Assembly (NCBI GenBank): GCA_910574455.1
Contig: CAJSYZ010000009.1
Coordinates: forward strand, 3,055,040-3,119,039
Origin: Trichaptum fuscoviolaceum
Taxonomy: Eukaryota > Basidiomycota > Agaricomycetes > Hymenochaetales > Trichaptaceae
DNA: 64,000 bases
Reading direction: 5' to 3'
This document shows positions 33,801 to 46,000 of this stretch, one piece after another (position 1 is the first letter of the stretch; every line of letters begins with the position of its first letter). The position numbers and the translations under genes are program-made. Under the pieces are notes generated by a model. The model saw nothing but the letters and a program-made list of their open reading frames with translations, had not been told where the DNA came from and searched no databases.

Positions 33801-33996
33801 ATCCTCCTTCGCAACGGGGTGTGAACCCAATCCTATACTAGCCGCTGTTTTTAGTAAAGGAATGGAAATTAGTAGTGAATATTTCAGACAACTGTCAGTA
33901 TACCATGACGATATACGGACCATTAACAATATGGTGAGCCCTACTATCAGCGTTTCCTGTGCCGGACATAAATACGTTGAAAGTATCTGATGCCAT
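30889..33996 (-). CDS. large coiled-coil protein with Gly-Lys repeat and duplicated mini-exons
   Basis: Exons: 33945-33996, 33670-33844, 33504-33602, 33349-33432, 32616-33297, 31292-32569, 30889-31230. All phases agree; about 903 aa. Features in order: short N-terminal segment; two homologous acidic mini-exons (99 and 84 nt); SPYDDIMKALASM leading into a long coiled coil (roughly residues 155-350, Glu/Lys/Arg-rich); a mixed domain; about 24 Gly-Lys dipeptides; then an aromatic helical region and a Leu-rich C terminus. The last intron (31231-31291) is odd: its acceptor AAG follows a T6 run. The alternative is a one-base frameshift in that run. Function unknown. Confidence 0.65.
31987..32130. 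repeat. hexanucleotide microsatellite (TTTCCC)n in a coding exon
   Basis: About 24 near-perfect copies of CTTTCC on the plus strand; on the coding strand this gives alternating Gly-Lys. The frame stays open on both sides, so length changes by whole units are tolerated. Confidence 0.95.
33349..33669 (-). repeat. tandem exon+intron modules
   Basis: Two modules of about 160 bp, each an exon starting TGGCGAAGTC and ending CCGAGTC followed by an intron starting GTGAGT. Exons are 99 nt (33504-33602) and 84 nt (33349-33432), both phase 2-2. The next exon also starts TGGC after an identical GTGAGT-type intron. Introns share ACGG..CAGCCTGA and CTTGAATTTGG/CTTAAATTTGG blocks. Confidence 0.8.
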
Positions 33997-35345
33997 GTTC
34001 AAGTTGATGTTTTTTCTGCTATGTATTGATAAAAGTTGCGGCGGGCTGGGGCACAGAGACAGCCAGCGCAGTTTAGTTCAAGTTTCAGGTTCAATTTGAC
34101 TCTGGATGGGTATTGGGTTACTGCTAAAGCCTAGTCCGGACGCTCACTACTAGTAGTAGCAGGCTGAAGTTCAAGGACTCGGAGTTGCCACTGGCACTGG
34201 TGACTGCGAGTCGGAGTCACCGTGACGCACGCGGCGGTGACGAGTCAGCGGTTCAAGTTCAACTTGAATCTGGCTGCCAGTGGCAGCTACTACTACTACT
34301 ACTATACTACTACTAGTAGTAGTACTACTAGTACTAGTAGTGCACGGCGCCGGTGACTCAGCACGACTTTGAAGTTCAAGTTGCCAGCACTGGCAACGGC
34401 CCGTTTCGAACTCCGGACAGGAAGTCCCCTGTCACTGCCACTGGCAGTGCCCTGCCAGTGAGTGCCAGTGAGTGACAATCTCCGAGTCTACCACTGTTAG
34501 TAATACTACTAGTAGTAGTATTAGTAGTATTAGAGCTCTAGTTGTAGTACTAAAATACATACATGTGCGGAACATCCGATTCGGCTCTGAACAAGTTCCG
34601 GCCACTGGCACTGGCAGACGATCTTCAAGGCCTGGCTGAGCTTCAGTTGAGGAGGGCCGGTGACAAGCACAATGATATGGGCTTCGTAAGTAGTTGCGAC
34701 AGATGGGGCAGAATCCGGGTTCTTGAGAGCTGAACCGACATCCAGAAGTAGAGGGGATTCAAGGCCTGACACACCTGAGTTCGGATAGCAAGAGAGCGCC
34801 GGAAGGGCCTACTACTACTACTACTACTATAGTACTACTACTACTAGTAGTACTAGGCCAACACCGGCAGCCTCACTCACTGGGCTGGCAGGCTGACCTG
34901 ATCCCGGGCCGGGTCCTGCCACTGGCAGTGGCAGTGGCAGTGGCACAAACTTGAACGTGGCTCAAATTGTCCCGATATAACTGAAGGACCAAGTCGCCAG
35001 AGGCCTTTATCGAGGGTCCCACAAATCGGCAGTCTGCTGAGTTTCCGCTGAGTGAGAGTTCACTAAAGTTAGTACTAGTAAGTTAGTAACTACCGCCTGT
35101 CATCATTCACTCACACCAATGTGACTGGCACTGGTACTCACTGGCAGGCTCAGCCTGAGGATGATGACCGATGATGCCCCTATACTAGATCCACGCCGTT
35201 CACACGGCGCTTAAACTTGAACCATCCTTCGTCAACAAGCCTTGCTTTTCTTTCAATTACTACTCTCCGCCGCTGGTAGTGGCACGCCATTACTGGTATT
35301 TCTTACCATTGAGGCTCGAAGTTAGGTTACTGTCAAACTCCCAGC
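33997..35345. other. word-rich spacer with triplet runs
   Basis: 1.35 kb. ACT/AGT runs occur at about 34287-34340, 34505-34530 and 34810-34855, with dense CACTGGCA, GACTCGGAG and TTCAAGTT words. A minus-strand open stretch (34530-34772) of non-repetitive composition may be an exon remnant, but nothing supports a gene. Confidence 0.5.
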
Positions 35346-37212
35346 ATGTCAAGTTCCGAACGCGGGGACGAAACTTCAGGCTCTCGCTCGGATACAGATG
35401 ACGAGTCAGTCTCTAGCCCGGATACAGATGATGAGCAGAGCGTTTCAGAATTCACCATACCTGGTACTCGCGACAGTAGTAGCTCAAAGCGCTCGATTGT
35501 CGATGGGTCCGACTCCGAGTCTGGCACCGACTGGGAACAGGATGCATTTCTCGAACTTATCGATTTCGGTAGGGATCATATTGCTTACTTACTACGCAGC
35601 TTGGCTTATCTTTGGTGAATTGACAGAGGACTTACCCCGAGGCTTTCAGTCAAAACTATTTATCGATAGCACCGTGGTCCAATCAATCGTCAAAAGTTTG
35701 TCGTCCAAGATAAAGCGTGCAGACCGCGTCGGATTCTCGTCGGAGGACTTTCAGGAAACGCTTCACCTGGCTGAGCGCCTAGGGATGTGCTTTGATTCAG
35801 CAAATATGAGGATCCTTAAGAGGGATAGGGAGATTCAAGCTCTGCGGAGAAAGATGGAGAGGGCGATAGATCAGCTTGAGTCCAATACATTTCAGTACAC
35901 GGACATGCTCTTCAAACTCACTGAAGAGCTAGCGATCTTCAAGCATCACATGGTAAGCCCAGGCTGCATCTTGGACTTGAAATAAACTCTGACTTAATCA
36001 TTTCTAACTTCTCGTCCTATTCTTCTCGGTGATATACAGTCTGAGCCGCTTCATCTGCTTATCAACAAACGTGTGGATGAATTCAGACTTGCTGTCGCCA
36101 CAGCCTTCATATCTGTTCTTCCCGGCGCATTTCCGTCAAGAAAACTCTCCAATATTTTTACTGGGGGCGTCATCTGGGACTACTTTTTGACTTGCTTAGT
36201 AACCCATTATCATTCACACCATACGATCCTGCGCTGGCAAATTCGACTTGAGGATAGTAAGGAGCTCGGCAATCGTTGGATACAGACGAAATCTGTCTTC
36301 TCTGCGATAAGGATTGACATCAAAGACACAGAGCTCGGGAGAAATATTCGTCATGAACTCGCTACTCAATTGAAGCACTTTACGACAGTCATGGCTATGA
36401 ATCTCGAAAGATCTGAACGCAAACCCCGAAATCCCAGGCTTGCGCTTAAGTTCTTCCTGCCCCTTCTTATTTGGTCCTATAACGAATGCAAGGATTGGGT
36501 AGCCGCCTTAGACGAATGCAGTTCGGGACAACAGTCAGAGTCGACCAACATTCGACTCTCGGAAACAGAAGTCAATTGTTCTGCCACTCAGACGAAGGCT
36601 GTCTTTCAAGCCGGAACAGCACGTGATGCACGGCGTCAATGGAAACGTGAACTTGAACGTGCCGGTGGAGAGGGTGCTCTGTCCGACATTCAACAACTCA
36701 TTCAGAAGTCAATGGATATTCTTGGCGCCGACTCGGCTGACGGCGTAGCATCCTCGTTGAAGATAAATCGACAACTCCTGCGCAAATATGGAGACCGTTC
36801 GGCCATCCTGAGCAGGTTCAATTGGATCAGGAAATGCTTAATTATCCTCTCTGACGACTTGCTCTTGGATATGCTCCTCAAAAATGATGGTGCAATGCGT
36901 CGGTTTACGATGAAGATGGATGCCTCTCAAATAGGGATTATCGAAGCGAGTCAGGGCATTGGACGATTTGACAATGCCGATTACAAAGATACAGACGAGG
37001 AAAATCTGGACAGGTCCACCCACTTGTTCCTCAAGGATATCGAGCACATGGAGCATCTTGAAGCCCTTGTTCCGACAGAAGAGAATATTGACTCTCTCGT
37101 CTTGAAAACAGTCAACGATCTACTTCATGAGTATGGTCCATTCTATTTAACGGATTATGGAATCCTATTTGCTCTTCTCGACAAATTGGACCCTATCCCA
37201 CACCAGTACTGA
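35346..37212 (+). CDS. hypothetical protein with acidic N terminus and helical body
   Basis: Exons 35346-35568, 35627-35952 and 36040-37212, in phase, give 573 aa. The first exon is Ser/Asp/Glu-rich and disordered (SDTDDE repeated). The second has a short coiled coil (about residues 140-175). The third, about 390 aa, is helical with no domain I recognise; an internal segment (about residues 410-430, RRQWKREL) is strongly charged. No membrane segment is seen. The start was chosen at the first ATG in frame after an upstream word-rich region. Function unknown. Confidence 0.7.
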
Positions 37213-38488
37213 TATAAGTACGGCAGTGTACTAGCTGACGGTTACAAATCGATCCATTGGTCACCGGCACACCATTTTGGCTGAGGCCCAAGGACAAGTT
37301 TTTTTTCGTTCATGGACAAATATTATGTTTAAGGATTTGTACTCTTACTATTTAATGGTTTACTCTATGGTGATCCACTTACTCTTCTCTCTTCAGACTC
37401 TACTCTTTACAAGTCAGCTCTGTACTATAAGTACTAGTATTCAAGTTAGAAACCACTACCGCCAATAAATCTTCTTGAATATGACAAAATAATATTTAAT
37501 AATATTCATATACTTATCTTTATGACAGGTGCTCAACATGAACTTGAAGTCGTAGTACTACAGTACTACTACTCAGCCTAGTAGTGGTACATTTTGAAGT
37601 TTAAAGTACTCATATTCAAGTTTTTTTTTTGATATTTCATACTATGCAAGTCGGGAACTGCAGTGATACACCACTATCAGCCTGAGGCTACTCAATCATC
37701 CTCCATCATATCTACGCTTTCCTCTGAAGCGCTTCATGTGTACTAGTATACAGTATTACTACTATGCTAATCGTACTATTTGTAACTTCAAGTTCAAAAC
37801 ATAGCTAACTTGGAGAGGAAAGCATGCCTCTTTCCGGATGCCAATGGGGAACTTCTGGCCTGAGGTAGGTCACTGGCATGATCCGACTCAGCGAGTCAGT
37901 TCGAGCTTGAGTCCGCTGATGGCAATGTGAGCTTCTCGAGAGTTTGTTTTTTACTAGGTCATAACTAGTACTGTCATTTTATTATATCTCAACACTGAAT
38001 TTGTCGTACTGTTTCAAGTTGTAACTTCGAGCCAACGTACTAGTAGCTACCAGTGAGTGGAAACTTGAAGCATGCCTCAGGCTCTTTCCGGATTCAAGTT
38101 GAGAACTTCCGGCCTGAGGTAGTACTACTACTAGTACTAGTAGTAGTAGGTCCGAGTCATTGGTTCGAGTCAAATGCCAGTGTTCAACTTGAAAGCACTC
38201 AGGCTTTCAAGTTGGATTGGTGTTATGTAAAAAAATTTGTACCAATAGTACTGTACTAGTACTAGTACTACTACTAGCCTGAGTAGTACTACTACTACTG
38301 TACTACTCGACGCCGGCGGCCGCCCGGGGAATGATTTCCGACCATCGCACTGACTGCAATATTTGGCTACCATCATCTACAACACTGAAGAAGGTCTGTT
38401 TTCATATCATTTTCTTTCAGTACCGTAGTATCCTCAATTCATAAGTTTCAATATACTCCGTATGTGCTGAATGAAAAGTTTATGTTTA
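37213..38488. other. word-rich spacer
   Basis: 1.28 kb without a gene. It contains an AT-rich stretch (37470-37520), a T-run near 37621, and CTACTAGTACTAGTAG-like near-palindromes (38115-38150, 38250-38310). Two AT-to-GC transitions coincide with word clusters. An ACGCCGGCGGCCGC patch lies at about 38309. Confidence 0.55.
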
Positions 38489-41400
38489 TCACTGTCTATT
38501 TTCGTACAAAGATTCGTGCATGTGCATGTCAGCAAATCGGTTAACATAGAATCTATCATAAAAGTCCAGGGATTTCTCAGGTGTCAATGACTTCGGCGGA
38601 CATTCATCACCCTTTGGAACCCCAAGGAGGTGAGCCAAACGAAAGATGTCCCCTATACCTATCACCAATAGCTTCGGAGCCTTGCAGTCACGGTGATAGT
38701 GACGTCTGCCACTGGCATTCACACCAGAACAGCATTCAACACAGGCGGTAGAGGTCTCTAACTCATATTCCGGCTCGACAATCCACATACTTGTTTTTGG
38801 GTCAGGCGAGTCTCCAACACGCTTGAACAATTGGACGAGAGCGCAGTCCTGATGCTCCCCTTTAGCGGTGAAGGAAAAAAGAAGCATAACCCGGGCAACT
38901 CTCATTCCTAAAACCCCTTTTTGCGGGGGCTAACTCGAACAAGGACTGCGTCATGTCTTGCTTTTCCGCGCCAAGAGGGATTGGACCTGATCACCTCCCT
39001 CATTGCTTGTTCTATTGGGATCGATTCGCCACGGTAGGCAAAGAAAGCGGTGGCTGAATGGAAAATTGAGAAGTCATTGTTCATGTCCAATTCAGCTGTT
39101 GGTTCGGCTCTGCCAGAGGAGCCCCTTAAGTTGGAATTGCGCTTCTCGTACTTGTTGAATAAGTATTCTTTAATGAGCTGTCGGAGCTGTCGAAGCTCTG
39201 GATGGCCTTTTATCGCCGCAAGCGCGTTGAGCTGTTTCGGGTACACCTTACTGGACTCTGCAAGTATAACAACAGAGAAGTCAGATGTGCAGCACCAAAA
39301 GCACGGGTTACTAAGTAATACTAACGTTGTTTCGAAGCCATTAACATCAAGCTCAAAGGGTCATTTCTGCCGCCCAAGCGAAGCTGGCATTCTACGCTAT
39401 GAACCGCACCACACTGGGGCTCATCCACTGAACTTCCGGAATCCTCCAGGTCAGCAATTTCGATTTGCTCTTGGTTGCCCACAATGTCATCGAAGAAGTC
39501 CTCTGTATCATCGGCTGCCCCTGTTGTTTGTACGCCATGATGTTGCATCTGCTCCCTCTGGGTTGGGGCCTTCTCGGCGTCATCCGTCTTTGACTCTGAC
39601 ATATTTTTCCGCAAAACGTCTCGCAAGGCATTCCACATAGCCTCAGCCAGCGTATCGTCCAGCAGTCCACGCCTTTTGAAGTCTGCCCTCGACGCAATAA
39701 GTTTGCTGAGTCGTTGGTTTGCTGTGATCATCTGTCCCAAAGGATCATTTCTGTTCGAGCGCCGCCATGTCTCCTTGACCGCGTGAATGTGTTTATTCTC
39801 TGTGATCGATGAGCACAGCCCGCTTGGTGCAGCGAAGAGAGGGATCATTGTAGGATAGTGAATCATGGCATGCTGTCGTGGAAGTGAGAAGTTATCCCGG
39901 ATGCCCTTAGCTATGAATATTTTGCGATATTGATGATAGTGATCCAGAGAGGCTTTAATCTGATCAAGAGTTGAGGCTGTAATCGTGTACCGACGCACAA
40001 GGTAACAGAAGTCCAGAAATGCACTCAATGCGTGAACTATATCATCATGTACAATGCCCACAATAGCCGGAAGATACACCTAAGCGGATTGCATCAGATA
40101 TCAGCAAACCACTGCCTCAAACAAGATCATGATGAAAATACCACATACTTTCATAAGTGCCTTTGAATCATTACCTGTCCATTGCTTGAAGCCTCGACCT
40201 TCAGGAAATCTGCGAAGACCAGGAAAAGGAGCAGCAACTCTGATTCTACACGTGAAAGTTAGCAATGGTATTCACATTAAACGACTTGTAAGGTAATAGT
40301 GCCTTTTATCCACAATATCCAGCTCTGTCGTGGTCATGCACTGGCAAATCCACTCAACAAGATGGTCCTTGAACACGCCTTTGATGATTTGGTGCAGCAG
40401 GTCCGGAGATATGAGATCGCATATATCTGCGCGCGGAAAGTCATTGGTGAAAGGCTACAGAACAACATACAAGTTGCAGAATACGCATCCAGTGAAGAAG
40501 TTGAAGTACGTACCACAATATCCTGGTGGAACCCGTACTCTTTCCGGATTGTTGCTCTATTAATGTTGTTGCCATCTACTTGATCTATCAATTGTTCGTG
40601 CAGCTCTTTTGTTCGAGGATTTGAAACAAATTCCAAATTATCTAGGTCCTTGTGAGGTGCTGTGCATCTATGCCGCCACAGTAAGTCATTGCCTCAGACT
40701 CGGATATGATTTTGGGAAAGGACGGTACTTACTTGCAGCACCATCCAGTGCATATTGCGCATAGACTCACCTGTTCCGGATAATCGGCTATATACGAGCC
40801 GAGTCCGAGAACCGACCTACGCAAGTGACCATCAGGACACCGGAGAATGGTTAACTCAGTGTTTATGGACATGGCGGTCTTCAGTGAACTCAAGATTTTT
40901 GATATAGACGAATGAAAAATTTGATGTCGAAAGCGGCGGAATTCATCTGACTTTTCGTATTGCCGCTCAGCTGCAAAATGTGTCAGAGCTAATCAAATAT
41001 TACGGTATGATACACACTCTTTGGTATTGCTAGAAATGCTACAAGCTGGACTGTATTCAATTTCTGTGACCGCCGGGCCTTGTTAGATACATTCCCGATG
41101 GAGAGATACAACGGATAGTATTCGTTATTTCCAGTTCCGACAGAGACTGTTGTCTTATCGCTCCCTAAGATCACCGGAACAAACATAGATCCATGGACTG
41201 CTTTATCTTCGGCGTAGATCTTGTTCTAGGTCAAGGATAATCAGCATGTTTCCTGCGAGTTTATGATTCATGACCTACAGCCTGTTCCCAAGCAAAATTT
41301 CCGGACATGTAATTTCTGAATACTCGTTCTTTGTCATCAGAGTCCTCCTTCGGCTGATACTCGCGAAACGGGACATAGTCGAATTCGCCTTCCAACGCCG

Positions 41401-42464
41401 GATTGTCCACCAAATTCCGGATCACTTCCAGAGGATCCCGATACCATACATCATATTCTTTCCTCTTCCATGACTCGGTGTTCTCGTTTGTCGCCTTTTG
41501 GCCATTGTCGTCCGTGTAGAAGTTACTAAAGGACTTCCAAGACACATCACCGACTTCCGTAGCGTCAATGACGGTGTACAAATTTTGTGCGTCTCCATCA
41601 AGTAGCGAACTAGTTATACCTAGATCCGAGTCATTGTCAGGCTCTGTCGTATCCAATTCGGAACATCCGCCAGATTTTACATTCTCCGCCACCTGAATCA
41701 GCTGATAAGCCTTCATGATTCCGAGAATTTTTGTTATGTTCCCAGCAGACATTTGCTCTTCCCGATACAGAAAATCTGCGAGCTCGAAATCTGCTCTGCA
41801 CGAATAGGGAAACCAGACATTAGACACAGGTTCGTTTCGCGGAACGGGTGGTTCTTCATTTTCTAAGGAAATTCCTGCCGCATCGCATGGCGTGGCTGCA
41901 CGGTGTCAGGTGTCAGAGTACTGCAGTAAACCGGGGACAATAAACATGACACGCACCATTCAAGTATCTGTGATACACCTTCAAGTTATCCTCGCTCTCC
42001 TTATAATCTCCAATGTCGGAGTCCAAATCTTCAGAGGATGCGCTACGGCCATCACTTCCGGTGACAGAATGATGGGACAGAGAATCAGCTCCGTCTAAAT
42101 CTTGAAGCAGCTCGTCTCGGCCTATGCTAAGCATCGAGATATCCTGCGTAAGTATAGAGATGTCGTAATCGTAACTTGAAGAGCCGCAGCCCATTTTATC
42201 TTCAAGTTGACCCTCGACCCGGAGTTCGGGGGAGTTCGAGATACTTTTAGGTTCTGGAACTTGTGCGGGTCGAATGGGTGATGAATCATAACCATAAGCA
42301 GCAGGTCCTGATGCAAATGATGATGGATGAGCTGAGTATTCATGTCTTGTTCTTGCGGATTGATTCTTAAACCTTCTGTCGCAGTCGGAGAAGGTACATC
42401 GAATGGATGGGGGGAAGAAATCAGTAAAATGAACGGGTTTGGGCTTTCGCCGTGTTACCGGCAT
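38489..42464 (-). mobile_element. Plavaka-type DNA transposon protein, copy 1 (frameshifted)
   Basis: Exons: 41957-42464, 41279-41895, 41018-41219, 40733-40970, 40514-40667, 40303-40454, 40149-40245, 39326-40079, 38908-39257, then 38489-38905. N-terminal C2H2-like finger; then conserved Plavaka blocks in order: EYDVWYRDPLEVI, FAWEQA, SMFVPVILGSDKT, DYPEQ, CTAP, FTNDFPRAD, SPDLLHQIIKG, GLRRFPEGRGFKQWTG, YLPAIVG, SLPRQHAMIHY, SSITENKHIHAVKE. These are typical of the Agaricomycete Plavaka superfamily of CACTA-like transposases. One intron (40246-40302) uses a GC donor. A single-base frame change near 38906 separates the last exon, so the copy is probably dead. Terminal inverted repeats were not identified. 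Confidence 0.85.
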
Positions 42465-43059
42465 CGACTTGGATGCAACCTATAGTAGTACCTATTAGCA
42501 ACTTGAAGTCGACTTTTGACTTACTTCGACTTTTGACTTACTAAGTTAGAACATGAATCCCCAGCCTCAGGCTGAAGCTGTCAACTTGAACTTGAAGTAG
42601 CACTGGCAGCGAATCGAGTTCGCCAAGGTGGACTCGCGTAGTAGGAGCTAGTAGTAGTCTACCTGGCAGATTTGCTAGTAGTACGGTAGAAGGCTGCGGC
42701 TGAGTGCCTTGACTCACTGACTGCCAGTTCCAGTGTCAGGCTTGCCGTCTCGGTCGCCGGAATCCGAGTCGGAGTGCAACTTCAAGTTGAAGCCTGCCAG
42801 TGCCAGTCTGAGTGAGCCTGAGTGCCAGTGCCAGCGCCAGTGCCACTGGCAGGTACCGCCGTGACTCAGGCTCGCTCACTGGCACTCCGAGTCACTGCCA
42901 GCCTGAGTGCCAGTGGCAGGCTGGCAGTGGGCGTAAATTTTCCTTGAATAGGCGCCCTCATCTTCAACTTGAACTTTAACTTGCACCTTTGACTCTGAGT
43001 CGACTCACCATCGATATTCATAGCACCTGCCAGTGTGCCCCTATTACTACTGCACAGGA
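42465..43059. other. word-rich spacer
   Basis: 595 bp. Between 42760 and 42930 it is almost entirely overlapping TGCCAGTG/CACTGGCA, AGCCTGAG and CTCCGAGTCAC words. No gene. Confidence 0.65.
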
Positions 43060-46000
43060 ATGTTAACTCAAAGACAGACGCGGGCTAAGAATAGCGATCA
43101 GCATCCGGGAGCGGTAGTCAATAAGCTGCGAACACGTCGAACGAAAGAGGAGATATTGAGGGAGAAGGAAGGGAAGGAGAGAAGGAGAGAAGAACAGGCA
43201 TCAAAGCGTGATGAGGCATTGAGGGAGAAGGAGGAGAAGGAAAAACAGAAGGAAGAACGGGCAGCTCTGCGCGAAGCTGCGGCACAGCAAGCCGCGTATG
43301 CGAGAGAGAAGAGAAAACTCATCGCGGAACAGAAACGGGCAGCGAAAGAACAAGAGGCATCTGAGAAGGTACGCAAGAAAAGAACTGCAGCAGAGCAACA
43401 GGAAACAGCCATACTGGAGACGATGGAGCTTGAGAACAATTTGTCAAAGGCTCTTGACATTCGCACCCATATGGGCTCAACTGCACCTAAGCTGGCTGGC
43501 ACTGGCAAACGAGGGCGAAACAAGTCGAAAGGCGTCCCTGAAACTAGTGAGTCCTTATCTTCAAGTCATGACAGTCGAGTTATGAGATATGGGCATAACA
43601 GGTTCAACGAACGATGAAAAAGACAGCTCTTGTGCAGCTGAAGACGGCGAACATTTAAAGATTCGTAAGTTGTTTGCCTTTATGACTTTAGACTCCAAGG
43701 GTGACCACTTTAACTCACATTATGATGCAGCTAACTCCGATGCGCCCAACAGAGCGCGCGCAAAGAAAGTTAGGAAAAAGGATACCAGAGGTGCACTTCC
43801 TTTCCGTACTCGCGTGCAGGGTGCAAAGGGTTCAAATAGTGCCATAAGTGGCACCGGATATCATAGTACGCTTGCAGGACAAAACAGCAGTCTTTCTGGT
43901 GAGGATACAGACATGATAGAGTCGCCCAATACGTCGAAGCAGAACGATAGGACAAAGCGACCTGTTAGGGCACTTCGCAACACAGATGGATCCACATTCT
44001 TCGGCGGAGAGGGCAGAAACCCTGAGGTCGCAGGGACAGAGGAGATCGACTTGTGAGTTTTAAGTCGTACTACTACTCAACCGTTGGCATCATAGTACGA
44101 AAGATCAATTTCAAACAAATTCAAGTTGATAGTAAGTGTGAAGCTTGATTTAGACTCAGCTACTTGAAGCTTATCCGACATCGTACTACAGATTAGTATT
44201 ACTACTACTAACTTGAGCCTGAGTGCGCCTGGCGACACCGTGCCAGTGACCGGCTTGACCGGCGCGCGGCGGTGCCACACTCAGGTTGGCACTTAACTGT
44301 GACCCCGAGATGCCACCCGGGTTGGCAAGTTGCAGCTTCTTCACTTATAATGCTCACATTCTTATCTTTATTACAAGTTGTGAGCCTGGCTGACACAAGG
44401 AAAAACTAGGCTCCCCGTCTCGGCGCAAGACGATGCGAACTTTAGTCCTTGGGAGGATGAAGGAGTGACAGTAACCCTCACGAGTTTCCAAGGTGTAAAG
44501 AATAGCTCAGCTAGCGAACGACAGACGGCACATCTCGTTGACTCCGACACTGATATTGTGAGTTGGATGGAGCATTAATTAGACTGGCAGAGGAAATCTT
44601 AATATTTTGATTGTGCGTTTAATTAGGACGTGAGTAGACTGACAATACCGACCCAAGCCAATGTAAGTGCCGCTTATACTTCAAAGAAATCGTTTGATTC
44701 ACAATAACTATACGTCGGTGGAGTCTCATGCACAACGATGGCTATCTAACAATTTTTCTGTATCGTAACAGGATGGAGCTAGCAGCAAATTGAAGAAAAG
44801 GAAGCTATCCCGCGACACTCTCTCCGAGTTGCAGGCTCATATAACACTGGTAAGCGGCTTCATAATCTCCTGTTTCGTTCAAGCTACTTATTTTTCTTTC
44901 TTTATGCACTGGAGAAGAAGAATATCAAGGGACAATCGGGCATTCAGGTGAGTTCTACACAACAAAGCATGGACTTGGTGCCATACTTTGTTGTGGCCTC
45001 CGGCGTCGAATATACTTCCTTCATTACTTACCAAATTGTACTCTGAATAGGGCGCGAGCATGACGAACATCGTCAACTCCCAACTCGATGTATTGGTAAG
45101 TTTATTCTGCTTTTAATCCTCACCCGTATACTCATCTATTTTCCCGTCAGGACGGTATTTCTGTTGAGGGTCATAGGGGGCAGTCTCCAGCGTCGCATCT
45201 ACAGATACAGGTATGTGTAGGCATCGACACTCATTAGGATTACTTTTGGTGCCCCTTTCTTTGGCAAGTATCTGGATGTCCACTAAACCTTGTTTATGTG
45301 TAGGACAGCATGATTGTGAATAATAAGAAGAGGAAGTCGCCGCCTGACTCAAACTCACATATCGATGTGGTAATTCGTACTCTTCCACCCAATTTCAAAA
45401 GCACTTCCTTACTATCTAAAACAGGCTAGCATGAACGTGTATATGAAGAAGCCTCCATCCCAGGCTGCCTCAACAGTTAGTGTCAATCACATCTAATTTC
45501 CATTTCATATTGTTTTCTGATCAAGCGACAAGGACTTAAATACTGCTAAGGAGAGTGAACCGCAAGACAGTCATTCTCAGGCTGATATACTGGTATTTAA
45601 TTCTCTTCGAGCTTCCCTTGGTAAGAACTCCTCTAATTGCTACAGATGAAATCTACTACCTCTGTTCGCAATCTGAAGAGGTCACTGGCGGTTCATGCAC
45701 ATCATATTGCAAGTGTGAGCTAATTGCTGCAATTGATTCGGTACTTATTCTCGGTTCTTCTGACAGGCAAGTGGTCGTGAGGCGTCGCCAACACCACAAG
45801 CACAATCACCTGCGATGACGACAGTATCCTTCAGTCCCAAACCCGAAGTGCTCGCAACCAAGGCTCATCTTGGTCATCGCAAAGTCTCTCGGACTACTAG
45901 CTCTGTGCGTTGATCCATTCATGTTTGTGACATGCATCCACTAACTTGCTTACATGCAGACATCTGTAGGACTTGAGGATAAGGATAGAAATAGTAAAGG

